Shown here: positions 1-6,877 of the stretch, one piece after another | How the letters are laid out: each line of letters starts with the position of its first letter | How positions within the stretch are numbered: the first letter of the stretch is position 1 | Origin: an uncultured Bdellovibrio sp. | Lineage (GTDB): Bacteria; Bdellovibrionota; Bdellovibrionia; Bdellovibrionales; Bdellovibrionaceae | Length of the DNA stretch: 7,234 bases | Reading direction: 5' to 3' | Assembly: GCA_946482355.1 (NCBI GenBank) | Contig: CAMLRE010000103.1 | Span: 1-7,234, forward strand | Notes under the pieces: generated by a model | The model's database searches: none | Seen by the model: the letters and a program-made list of their open reading frames with translations, nothing else | What the model was told of the DNA's origin: nothing | Translations under genes and position numbers: made by a program

Positions 1-63
1 AAAGCGGTGCGTGCCGTAGAAGAACACCAACAAAAAAAACATCAGGCGGAAGGAGTTAAATAA
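1..63 (+). CDS. C-terminal end of an unidentified protein (5' part outside window)
   Basis: The frame beginning at base 1 is open for 20 codons and ends at TAA 61-63. The visible tail is strongly polar (KAVRAVEEHQQKKHQAEGVK), with a charged, helix-prone character and no recognisable motif, so no function can be given. Two things support a real gene: codon choice looks like the neighbours, and the stop shares its last A with the ATG of the next gene (TAATG), typical of translationally coupled operon genes. A second frame is also open from the window edge to a stop at 57-59, so the frame choice is likely but not certain. The ribosome binding site of the next gene lies inside this tail. Confidence 0.6.
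   Translation, partial: KAVRAVEEHQQKKHQAEGVK
50..55 (+). promoter_or_regulatory. Ribosome binding site (AAGGAG) for the small exported protein
   Basis: AAGGAG lies 7 bases before the ATG at 63, an optimal spacing. It falls inside the last codons of the preceding gene, which fits coupled translation of the two genes and supports the choice of ATG 63 as start. Confidence 0.8.
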
Positions 64-371
64 TGAAAACGTTTTTAACGACATTACTTTTTACTTTATC
101 GGCTCAAGCATTTAACGTAACTCCATATAAAACACCGCTCGCTTTTTTAGCGACCCGTTATCGCGCGTTTCACACATGCAACTGTTTGTATGTTATGAAG
201 ATGAATCAAGACTACTGCACAAACTACAGTAAGGTTGAACCACAAATTTTTACCATTAATATTGATGCTGCTAATAAATCTGTTTCGTCAGGCATTATGG
301 GAATGGATTTCAAACCTTCTGTGGCTAAATTTGTAAGTGATCGTGTTGGTTGTACGATTGTAAATCAATAG
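63..371 (+). CDS. Small exported four-cysteine protein of unknown function
   Basis: The protein has 102 residues. Residues 1-16 look like a classical signal peptide: a Lys at position 2, a hydrophobic core (FLTTLLFTL) and a small-x-small end (AQA) suited to signal peptidase I cleavage before Phe17. The mature part would be about 86 residues, in the periplasm or outside the cell. It holds four cysteines at 39, 41, 52 and 97, an even number that could form two disulfides. From memory, the pattern (C-x-C-x-(F/Y)-V near 39-44, an Ile-Asp pair at 67-68, a closing GCTIV at 96-100) resembles the cysteine-bearing stretch near the N-terminus of periplasmic serine hydrolases of the class C beta-lactamase type. 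The SxxK catalytic domain is absent here, so this would be that piece alone; this is inference. It starts at ATG 63 behind AAGGAG and overlaps the stop of the preceding gene by one base. Function is unknown. Confidence 0.75.
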   Translation: MKTFLTTLLFTLSAQAFNVTPYKTPLAFLATRYRAFHTCNCLYVMKMNQDYCTNYSKVEPQIFTINIDAANKSVSSGIMGMDFKPSVAKFVSDRVGCTIVNQ

Positions 372-414
372 AGCGGGCATAATTTTTGCGACTTCCTTGT
401 GAGTAATTTGCATG

Positions 415-421
415 AAGGAGG
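415..421 (+). promoter_or_regulatory. Strong ribosome binding site (AAGGAGG) that fixes the DJ-1/PfpI start
   Basis: AAGGAGG is a near-perfect anti-Shine-Dalgarno match ending 4 bases before ATG 426. The longer reading frame from GTG 399 has no such site upstream and would place this sequence inside its own coding region. The ATG at 426 is therefore the better start. Confidence 0.85.
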
Positions 422-425
422 TCTT

Positions 426-1028
426 ATGCATCCCATTAAAGGCAAAAAAATTGCTATTCTTGCAACTGATGGCGTCGAATATTCTGAATTGACTAAACCC
501 AAAGAAATTTTAGAAGACTACGAAGCCATCGTTGATATCGTGTCATTAAAACAGGGAACCATTCGTACCTGGAAAGACAAAGATTGGAACGATGAAATCA
601 TGGTGGATGTGACAGTCCCTCATGCTCAAGCGGAAGAGTACGATGCTTTAGTTCTTCCTGGCGGAGTTATTAATCCAGACATTTTACGTATGAATGAAGC
701 GGCCGTTCACTTTGTAAGTCAGTTTGTTGACAGCGGTAAACCCATCGGCGCCATTTGTCATGGTCCATGGACATTGGTTGAAACTAATATTTTAGAAGGG
801 CGAGTTGTGACATCGTGGCCATCGTTAAAAACTGATCTGATTAATGCCGGAGCCAAATGGATTGATGAAGAGGTTGTGGCTGATCAAGGTTTGGTAACAA
901 GTCGAAAGCCAGCGGACATTCCGGCGTTTTGTAAAAAACTGATGGAAGAAATTGCTGAAGGACCACATCGTCGAACGATTGGTGTACCAACTGAAAAAGC
1001 CGAACAAGTGCAACGCACACACCACTAG
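426..1028 (+). CDS. DJ-1/PfpI family protein (YhbO/PfpI-like cysteine hydrolase or glyoxalase/deglycase-type stress protein)
   Basis: From ATG 426 the product has 200 residues, slightly longer than typical family members (about 165-190) because of a polar C-terminal tail after residue about 178. The Rossmann-like start KKIAILATDGVEYSEL (7-22) carries the conserved acidic residue Glu18. YDALVLPGG (72-80) precedes the nucleophile elbow at 109-114 (AICHGP), with Cys111 as nucleophile and His112 beside it. The segments TSWPS (129-133), INAGAKWIDEEVV (139-151) and LVTSR (156-160) are typical of the PfpI/YhbO branch. Family members have been described as intracellular proteases, glyoxalases or deglycases acting on methylglyoxal-damaged molecules, and general stress proteins; the sequence does not decide between these. 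There is no signal peptide, so it should be cytoplasmic. It lies 54 bases after the small exported protein gene and 80 before the macroglobulin gene, and may share a transcript with the former. An in-frame GTG at 399 would add nine residues but lacks a ribosome binding site. Confidence 0.94.
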   Translation: MHPIKGKKIAILATDGVEYSELTKPKEILEDYEAIVDIVSLKQGTIRTWKDKDWNDEIMVDVTVPHAQAEEYDALVLPGGVINPDILRMNEAAVHFVSQFVDSGKPIGAICHGPWTLVETNILEGRVVTSWPSLKTDLINAGAKWIDEEVVADQGLVTSRKPADIPAFCKKLMEEIAEGPHRRTIGVPTEKAEQVQRTHH

Positions 1029-1108
1029 ACAAAAGGACTGTGGCCAGACCTGACTTCAGGCTAGGTGTACTGATACCCGAATCTTAAAAGATGTAATTAA
1101 ATATTAGA
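1029..1108 (+). other. Intergenic leader before the macroglobulin gene, with two weak hairpins and no clear ribosome binding site
   Basis: Two small inverted repeats lie next to each other: CCTGA-CT-TCAGG at 1049-1060, extendable by CC/GG pairs at 1044-1045 and 1064-1065 across a mismatch, and GGTGT-ACTG-ATACC at 1064-1077 with one G-U pair. The extension of the first competes with the second for bases 1064-1065. No run of T follows either, so they do not look like an intrinsic terminator. The last 25 bases are very AT-rich (TGTAATTAAATATTAGA) and could hold a -10 element, but I see no matching -35. No Shine-Dalgarno precedes ATG 1109. It could be a structured 5' leader or a chance arrangement. 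Confidence 0.3.
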
Positions 1109-4100
1109 ATGAAAAAAATATTCGGTAGTCTTCAGTACACAAAGCCCGGTTGGTTACAAAAAATTTCAGACAAACTTAATGAAAATCCTGAACGCACTAA
1201 AAAAGTGTTTATCAGTTTAGGTGCTTTAGTTGCCGTGGTTATCGGTGGTTTGTGGGCTAAAAATTATTACGACAATCGACCTCAGCCCGATGCCGTGACT
1301 GTTAAAGTCGGCCGAATTTATGAATACAATTTTGAAAAACCAGAAGCTCGTTCGCTGTATTTAACGTTTAGTAAATCAGCCGCTTCTGTTGATGCCATCG
1401 GTAAACCTATAGCTGAAGGCATTAAACTTAAACCAGAAATCAAAGGCCAGTGGACCTGGGTTTCAGATAAAGAATTAAAATTTACACCGATCATGGAAAA
1501 AGGCAAAAGTGATTGGCCCATCGGTGAAAAATTTGAAGGCCGTATCTCAAAAAAAATCCTGGGTCCAAATGTCATTCTTAAAGACTATGATTTTACTTTT
1601 CAAGTAGATCCCTTAAAAGCTTACGGCATCAGCTCTGGTTTTCACCAAGATCCACGTTTTGCAGATAATAAAAAAGTCATCGCGACTTTTCATTTTAATT
1701 ATCCGATTGATCCCGAATCAGTTAAAAAACGCCTGACATTAATGGAAAAATCCGATGGCGGGTTAGAGAAAAAATCAAACTTAGAATTTTCTGTTTCGTT
1801 TGATGAATTAAAAGCCAATATGTACGTGCAATCAGCGAATTTAAAAATCGGTGATAACAATATGACTTACCGTTATGTGGTCGATCATGGCTTTACAACA
1901 CCATTGGGTGGTGAGGCTGTTGATATCGCTGAGGCGACAATTAAAGTGCCTTCGCTTTACGACTATTTTAAAATCACAAATGCTTCAATTGTGATTGCGC
2001 GTAATGAAAAATTTGAATCAGAACAAATCTTACGTTTTGAAAACATCGCCGAAATTGCCTCTGAAGAGTTATTTAAATCAATTGAAGTGTATGAGCTTCC
2101 GCTGCAATTAGACCCAGCGGAAAAGAAAAAACAGCCGTACCCTTGGGCGAGCGTTTCTGAAGTGACAGAAGCAGAACTTAAACGTTCTAAAAAATTAGAA
2201 TTAACGACGATTCCTTCAGAACAACTCGTATCGTTAGAACATTCTTACAAGTTCAGTTCAACACCGGGCCGTGGGTTATATGTAAAAATCCCTCGTAATA
2301 CGACCTCTTTTGGTGGGTTTAAATTAAAAGATGATTTTGAAAAGGTGATTACGGTTCCGCAATATCCATCTGATTTGCAGATTATGGGTAAGGGTTCATT
2401 ATTACCGCTCACAGGCAGTAAGCAGTTATCTTTAGTTTCGCGTAATTTAAATAAAATCACCTACCAAGTGCACCAAATTCGCCCGGAACATGTGAATCAT
2501 TTGATTCCTTCGTTGGTTTATGAATTTACTAAACCCGATATTTACGATATTCGCCCGGATCGTATTGCTGAGCGTTTTTCCGGTGATATTCCGTTAATTA
2601 ATAAAAACCCACAAAAAACGCAGTTTAGTTCGATTGATTTAGGCGCCTTTTTGTCAGCGGGTAAAAAAGGTTTATTCTTGGTTTCGGTTCAATCCAAAGA
2701 TTCAACAGCTTACGTAGATGATCGCCGGTTTGTGATTTTATCTGATCTAGGATTAATTGTTAAAAAAACAGTAGCGGGAAGTTATGAAGTGTTCGTACAA
2801 AATGTAAGTACGGGCCAACCCGTAGCCGGAGCTAAAGTCAGTGTACTAGGACAAAACGGTTTAAATGTTTTAAGTGTTGATACCAATGCCCAGGGCTACG
2901 CTGAATTTCCGAATCTAAAAGATTTTAAATACGATAAAGAGCCCATCGCATTTACGGCTGTTCAGGGCGAAAGCATTTCGTTTGTTCCGTTTAATTCATA
3001 TTCGCGAGAGTTAGATTTAACATCTTTTGATATCGGGGGCGCGCGCGATTCTTCTGAGTCAGATCAGTTGAATGCTTACATGTTTTCAGATCGTGGTATT
3101 TACCGCCCGGGCGAAAAAGCTGATTTTGGTATTATCGTTCGTTCTAAAAATTGGGGAAAAGTTTTCTCGCAAATTCCAGTAGATATTTCGATTATCAATC
3201 CGACAGGCCAAGAGGTGTTTAAACAAACAATTAAAGTTAGCTCAAACTCGATTGAAAATATAACCTTTAAAACCGAAGACTATTTTGAAACCGGAAGCTA
3301 CAGCATTTATGCTTATATCAAGCAGCCGGATAAATCACAGGTCATGATCGGAAGCACACCGTTTCAGGTTGAAGAATTTCAACCAGATCAAATTAAAGTG
3401 CGCACTACGCTATCGCAAACTGAATTAGAAGGCTGGGTAAAACCAAAAGACTTAAAGCTAAATTTAACAGCTTTTAATCTTTACGGAAAACCCGCTTCAG
3501 ACAGAACTGCGCGTTCTAAAATCCGCATTAAAGCCACCGATGTGTACTTTAAAAAATGGAAAGATTATTACTTTAATGTTCCTAAACCTACACAAATTGA
3601 AATCAATGATTCACTTCCAGACGTAAAAACAAATGAAAACGGCGAAGCCGAATGGAAATTATCTTTTGATCAGTTAGAAAGATCTTTATACCGTCTGTAT
3701 GTCGATTCAGAAGTGTTTGAAACTGAAGGTGGAAAAAGTGTCAAAGCGCAATTAAGCCAACTTATTTCTGAACAGGATTATTTATTAGGTTACCGTTCGG
3801 ATTTACTGGATTTATCATTCATAAAAAAAGACACAGCGGCGCAGATTGAATTATTAACTGTCGATTCAAAATTAGACCCAATGGCCGTCGGTGATATTCA
3901 AGTTGAACTGATCGAGAAAAAGCCCACTTCGGTGTTGATGAAATTACCGAATGAAACTTATGCTTACCAAACAGTTTACAAACAAACGGTTTTAAAAACG
4001 TATAAAGTAGCAACGACTGCAAAACCGACGAAGTTTAAATTAGAAACAAACCAAGTCGGTGAATATATCTTAGTCTTTAAAGATGCTCAAAAAACCGAGT

Positions 4101-6877
4101 TAAACCGTTTAGCTTTTAATATCGTAGGAACCGCTGATATCGAGCGCGGCTTAGAAAAATCTTCGATCTTAAAATTAGGTCTTAATAAAAAAGATTATAA
4201 ACAAAACGAAGAAATAGAAGTGCAAATCAAATCACCGTATGTAGGAGCGGGGTTAATCACAATTGAGCGTGATAAAGTTTATGCGCGTAAATGGTTTAAA
4301 ACAAATTCAAAAAGTACTGTTGAAAAAATTCAGATTCCAGCAGGCTTAGAAGGCCAAGCGTATATCGTAGTCACTATGCTTCGTGATGCACAATCTGAAG
4401 AGATTTATACGTCACCGCTGGCTTACGGTGCAGCTACTTTTGCGATTGACCTTGAAGCGCGTAGATCTAAGGTTGAAATTTCTGCTCCAGATGTGGTGAA
4501 GCCAGGCGAAACATTAAACTTTAAAGTTAAAGCGGATCAAAGCACAAAAGCTGCGATTTATTTAGTGGATGAAGGTATTTTACAAGTCGCGAATTACAAA
4601 TTACCACAGCCTTTAAATTACTTCTTTCAGAAAAAAGCATTACAGGTCAACACCTATCAAATTTTAGATTTAGTGATGCCTGATTTTAATTCGATTATGC
4701 CAAAAGCCGCCGGTGGTGACGAAGGCGCAAGTTTGGGCCGAAGTTTAAATCCGTTTAAGCGTAAAAACTTACCACCAGTGGCTGAGTGGTTAGGTGTTGT
4801 TGAACTTAATGATAAGTGGTCAAACTTTCAATATAAAGTGCCGGATCATTTTAATGGTAATTTAAAAGTGATGGTCGTCGCTGCTGATGATAAAAAGCTT
4901 GGATCAGATAGCCTAGATGTTAACGTGCGTGGTGATTTTATTATTAATGCTACGGCTACAACATTCACAGCTCCAAATGATGAGTTTGAAGTAAATTTAA
5001 TAATTGCCAATCAGCTTAAAGGCAGTGGCGCTGACGCTCAGGTTGAAATGAGTGTCACAAGTGGTGAAGGTTTCACGATTGTGGATAAAGGTGTAGAAAA
5101 AATCGCGATTCCTGAAAATAAAGAAAAAAGTTTTAATATCCGCGCTAAAGCGACTGACAAACTTGGGTCGTATCCAATTACGGTCACAGCGGGTATAGGG
5201 GCTAAAAAAGCGAAAGTTGAAATTCAGGTTTCAAACCGTCCGGCGATTCCGTACCAGCAAAAAATTGAATGGATGATCGTGCAAGATAAGCCCGTAGAGC
5301 TTGCAGTAACAGATGATAAAAAGCCTGAATTTAGAAAAAACTATGTTCAGCTGCACACTTCGATTAACGATTTAGTAAAACCATTTACTTCGTTTTATGA
5401 ATTGAATGACTTTTTATGTTCAGAGCAGATTGCCAGCCAGTTAACGGCACTCGTTCAAAAAAGTGATAAAACAAAAGATGAAATGCAAAAAATTAATAAA
5501 TTAATTGCGTTACTTCGCGCTCGCCAACAAACAACAGGGGCTTTTTCACTTTATCCGAACGAAGCGCAAGCTAACTGGGATGTGTCGTTACACTTAGGAA
5601 TGATCTTTTTATATATGCAGGAAAAAGGTGAACCGATTCCTGAAGATATGTGGAAGCGTTATTTAACAAGTTTAAAAACAGATTATAATCAAACGCAGTC
5701 TAAAATAGATTTATTCCGTAAAACAAAAGCGGTCTATCTATTAGTGCGTTCGCAGTATATTCCTAAAGAAGATCTTAAGAATATGGCAACGCTTTTAAAA
5801 GATAAAACAGCTAAAAAAGACTTTTCACCAACGGCTGCGCAGTACTTAGCAGCTAGCTATAAAATGGCGATGCAAGACGATTTAAGTCAAAAAGCTTTAG
5901 CGCTAGTTAAAGACAATAAAGATGTGACATTAGAAAACACATACATCTTTCCGCAGTCAGAGCTTTTTGAAAATTTCGCTGTGGCTCTTAAACACTTTCC
6001 GGATAAAGCCAATGATGTATTTACCTCGAAAGCTTTTTTTAATGTGATTGAATTTGCTAACCGTGGCCAAATGAATACGTATTCGGCAAGTTACCTTTTA
6101 ATGAGCTTAGATACGTTAATGAAATCAGGTTCAGCGGCCGCAAATATCGAAAAACTAAAATTTACCGCAGTTGATGGCAGCGATAAGAAGTCTGACATTA
6201 AATCACAGAAAAAAATCGACCTTTTAGAAGGTTATAAAAAACTAGTGATTGAAAATTCAGGAAGCCCGGTTTTATTAACTTATGTAAATGGTGGATTTAA
6301 TAAAGATGAAACCATGAAACAAAGTTACCAAGGTTTAGAAATTTCGCGAAGCTTTGAAACGGCTGAAGGTAAACCAGTCACTGAAACAGCAACCGGTGAA
6401 GAGATTATTGTAAAAATCAGAGCCCGTGCCTCGCGCGATGATATGTCATCGGTTGTGATTATGGATTTATTACCCGCTGGTTTTGAAGTGGTGATGGATT
6501 CAGTTCGTAAAGCTTCGGAAGCGCCTGAAGATGATGGCACCGGTGGTGAAGCGCCAATGTATCAAGACGAGGGTAACGGCGAAGGCGAATACGAGGGTGA
6601 AGGTGGCGAAGGCGCTTCTTTCTGGCCAATAAAGTTATTTGTTAATAAAGCTTACGCACAAACGTCATCGGTAATGCCGATGTTTACCGAGCTTGTCGAT
6701 GTCAGAGAAGATCGCGTAAATATTTACGCCCAAATCGGTAAAGATATGTCTGAATACACTTACAAAATTAAAGCTGTGTCAAAAGGCCGCTTTAAAGTAC
6801 CAGGTATTTACGCTAAAGGTTTATACCGCACTGATTTAGTGGGCCAAGGTGCATCGGGGCAGATTGAAGTTAAATAA
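1109..6877 (+). CDS. yfhM: Bacterial alpha-2-macroglobulin (YfhM type, thioester-containing, membrane-anchored)
   Basis: This is a periplasmic protease trap: cleavage of its bait region by an incoming protease exposes a thioester that links to the attacker. At 1922 residues it is clearly longer than E. coli YfhM (about 1650). Residues 1-32 are polar and basic, and 33-50 form one hydrophobic segment, a signal-anchor holding the rest in the periplasm; no lipobox is present. Macroglobulin-like domains follow, the first at about 59-170 (WTW at 115-117). A domain with an embedded carboxypeptidase-regulatory-like look lies near 548-610. The A2M_N motif DRGIYRPGE is at 661-669. A bait-region-type domain (about 1014-1160) ends in LVDEGIL (1152-1158). 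The A2M domain (about 1219-1310) includes PDHFNGNLKVMVVAADDKK. The thioester motif Cys1437-Ser-Glu-Gln1440 opens the helical thioester domain (about 1425-1735). The C-terminal macroglobulin domain (about 1742-1922) contains DLLPAGFE and EDRVNIYAQ. ATG 1109 is chosen because an in-frame TAA lies at 1094-1096 and no later Met keeps the anchor. It overlaps pbpC, its usual partner. The YfaS-type paralogue lacks the thioester, so YfhM type is favoured. Confidence 0.96.
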   Translation: MKKIFGSLQYTKPGWLQKISDKLNENPERTKKVFISLGALVAVVIGGLWAKNYYDNRPQPDAVTVKVGRIYEYNFEKPEARSLYLTFSKSAASVDAIGKPIAEGIKLKPEIKGQWTWVSDKELKFTPIMEKGKSDWPIGEKFEGRISKKILGPNVILKDYDFTFQVDPLKAYGISSGFHQDPRFADNKKVIATFHFNYPIDPESVKKRLTLMEKSDGGLEKKSNLEFSVSFDELKANMYVQSANLKIGDNNMTYRYVVDHGFTTPLGGEAVDIAEATIKVPSLYDYFKITNASIVIARNEKFESEQILRFENIAEIASEELFKSIEVYELPLQLDPAEKKKQPYPWASVSEVTEAELKRSKKLELTTIPSEQLVSLEHSYKFSSTPGRGLYVKIPRNTTSFGGFKLKDDFEKVITVPQYPSDLQIMGKGSLLPLTGSKQLSLVSRNLNKITYQVHQIRPEHVNHLIPSLVYEFTKPDIYDIRPDRIAERFSGDIPLINKNPQKTQFSSIDLGAFLSAGKKGLFLVSVQSKDSTAYVDDRRFVILSDLGLIVKKTVAGSYEVFVQNVSTGQPVAGAKVSVLGQNGLNVLSVDTNAQGYAEFPNLKDFKYDKEPIAFTAVQGESISFVPFNSYSRELDLTSFDIGGARDSSESDQLNAYMFSDRGIYRPGEKADFGIIVRSKNWGKVFSQIPVDISIINPTGQEVFKQTIKVSSNSIENITFKTEDYFETGSYSIYAYIKQPDKSQVMIGSTPFQVEEFQPDQIKVRTTLSQTELEGWVKPKDLKLNLTAFNLYGKPASDRTARSKIRIKATDVYFKKWKDYYFNVPKPTQIEINDSLPDVKTNENGEAEWKLSFDQLERSLYRLYVDSEVFETEGGKSVKAQLSQLISEQDYLLGYRSDLLDLSFIKKDTAAQIELLTVDSKLDPMAVGDIQVELIEKKPTSVLMKLPNETYAYQTVYKQTVLKTYKVATTAKPTKFKLETNQVGEYILVFKDAQKTELNRLAFNIVGTADIERGLEKSSILKLGLNKKDYKQNEEIEVQIKSPYVGAGLITIERDKVYARKWFKTNSKSTVEKIQIPAGLEGQAYIVVTMLRDAQSEEIYTSPLAYGAATFAIDLEARRSKVEISAPDVVKPGETLNFKVKADQSTKAAIYLVDEGILQVANYKLPQPLNYFFQKKALQVNTYQILDLVMPDFNSIMPKAAGGDEGASLGRSLNPFKRKNLPPVAEWLGVVELNDKWSNFQYKVPDHFNGNLKVMVVAADDKKLGSDSLDVNVRGDFIINATATTFTAPNDEFEVNLIIANQLKGSGADAQVEMSVTSGEGFTIVDKGVEKIAIPENKEKSFNIRAKATDKLGSYPITVTAGIGAKKAKVEIQVSNRPAIPYQQKIEWMIVQDKPVELAVTDDKKPEFRKNYVQLHTSINDLVKPFTSFYELNDFLCSEQIASQLTALVQKSDKTKDEMQKINKLIALLRARQQTTGAFSLYPNEAQANWDVSLHLGMIFLYMQEKGEPIPEDMWKRYLTSLKTDYNQTQSKIDLFRKTKAVYLLVRSQYIPKEDLKNMATLLKDKTAKKDFSPTAAQYLAASYKMAMQDDLSQKALALVKDNKDVTLENTYIFPQSELFENFAVALKHFPDKANDVFTSKAFFNVIEFANRGQMNTYSASYLLMSLDTLMKSGSAAANIEKLKFTAVDGSDKKSDIKSQKKIDLLEGYKKLVIENSGSPVLLTYVNGGFNKDETMKQSYQGLEISRSFETAEGKPVTETATGEEIIVKIRARASRDDMSSVVIMDLLPAGFEVVMDSVRKASEAPEDDGTGGEAPMYQDEGNGEGEYEGEGGEGASFWPIKLFVNKAYAQTSSVMPMFTELVDVREDRVNIYAQIGKDMSEYTYKIKAVSKGRFKVPGIYAKGLYRTDLVGQGASGQIEVK
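4703..4771 (+). other. Flexible basic linker before the A2M domain (possible bait-like, protease-exposed segment)
   Basis: Residues 1199-1221 of the macroglobulin are rich in Gly, Ser, Lys and Arg (AAGGDEGASLGRS, then NPFKRKNL) and contain several sites for trypsin-like proteases. The stretch lies between the bait-region-type domain and the A2M domain. In YfhM-type proteins a GGD-containing linker occurs at this place. That it is cut by proteases, or forms the true bait, is inference. Confidence 0.35.
5417..5428 (+). other. Thioester motif CSEQ of the macroglobulin
   Basis: The codons TGT-TCA-GAG-CAG encode Cys1437-Ser-Glu-Gln1440. In this family the Cys side chain and the Gln carbonyl form an internal thioester that reacts with lysines of a trapped protease. 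The form C-x-E-Q is kept, with Ser where YfhM has Leu and human alpha-2-macroglobulin has Gly. The following IASQLTALVQ helix and a GAFSLYP segment downstream, matching the usual GGFGYWP-like site, support the alignment. Confidence 0.9.
6518..6613 (+). repeat. Low-complexity acidic Gly/Glu tract inside the macroglobulin C-terminal domain
   Basis: Residues 1804-1835 of the macroglobulin contain many Glu, Asp and Gly and no Lys or Arg. From 6578 to 6613 the DNA is built mainly from GGN-GAA/GAG codon pairs (product GEGEYEGEGGEG), a short imperfect hexanucleotide repeat. It sits between DLLPAGFE and the conserved EDRVNIYAQ strand, so it looks like an expanded surface loop. Confidence 0.75.

Noticed and set aside
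399..425. GTG 399 as an upstream start for the DJ-1/PfpI protein.
   Set aside because: No Shine-Dalgarno lies ahead of it, the nine extra residues match nothing typical of the family, and ATG 426 follows a near-perfect site.
372..425. Possible promoter or terminator in the 54-base gap after the small exported protein gene.
   Set aside because: Apart from the ribosome binding site I see no convincing -35/-10 pair and no stable hairpin; the short TTTTT run is not preceded by a good stem.
412..492. A 26-codon ATG reading frame overlapping the ribosome binding site of the DJ-1/PfpI gene.
   Set aside because: It has no ribosome binding site of its own, its early codons are the AAGGAGG of the next gene, and it runs out of frame into a clearly conserved protein.
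825..1032. Two minus-strand open frames across the end of the DJ-1/PfpI gene.
   Set aside because: They are antisense shadows of conserved coding sequence, lack ribosome binding sites and show no recognisable domain.
1049..1060. CCTGA-CT-TCAGG as a rho-independent terminator after the DJ-1/PfpI gene.
   Set aside because: The stem is only five pairs with a two-base loop, and no T tract follows.
1318..6540. Several minus-strand open frames of 67-85 codons inside the macroglobulin gene.
   Set aside because: They fall on conserved plus-strand coding sequence, and their length is what chance would give in a gene of this size and base composition.
6578..6613. The GGN-GAR repeats as a CRISPR or mobile-element repeat.
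   Set aside because: The units are six bases, imperfect, in frame and without spacers; they are coding low complexity.
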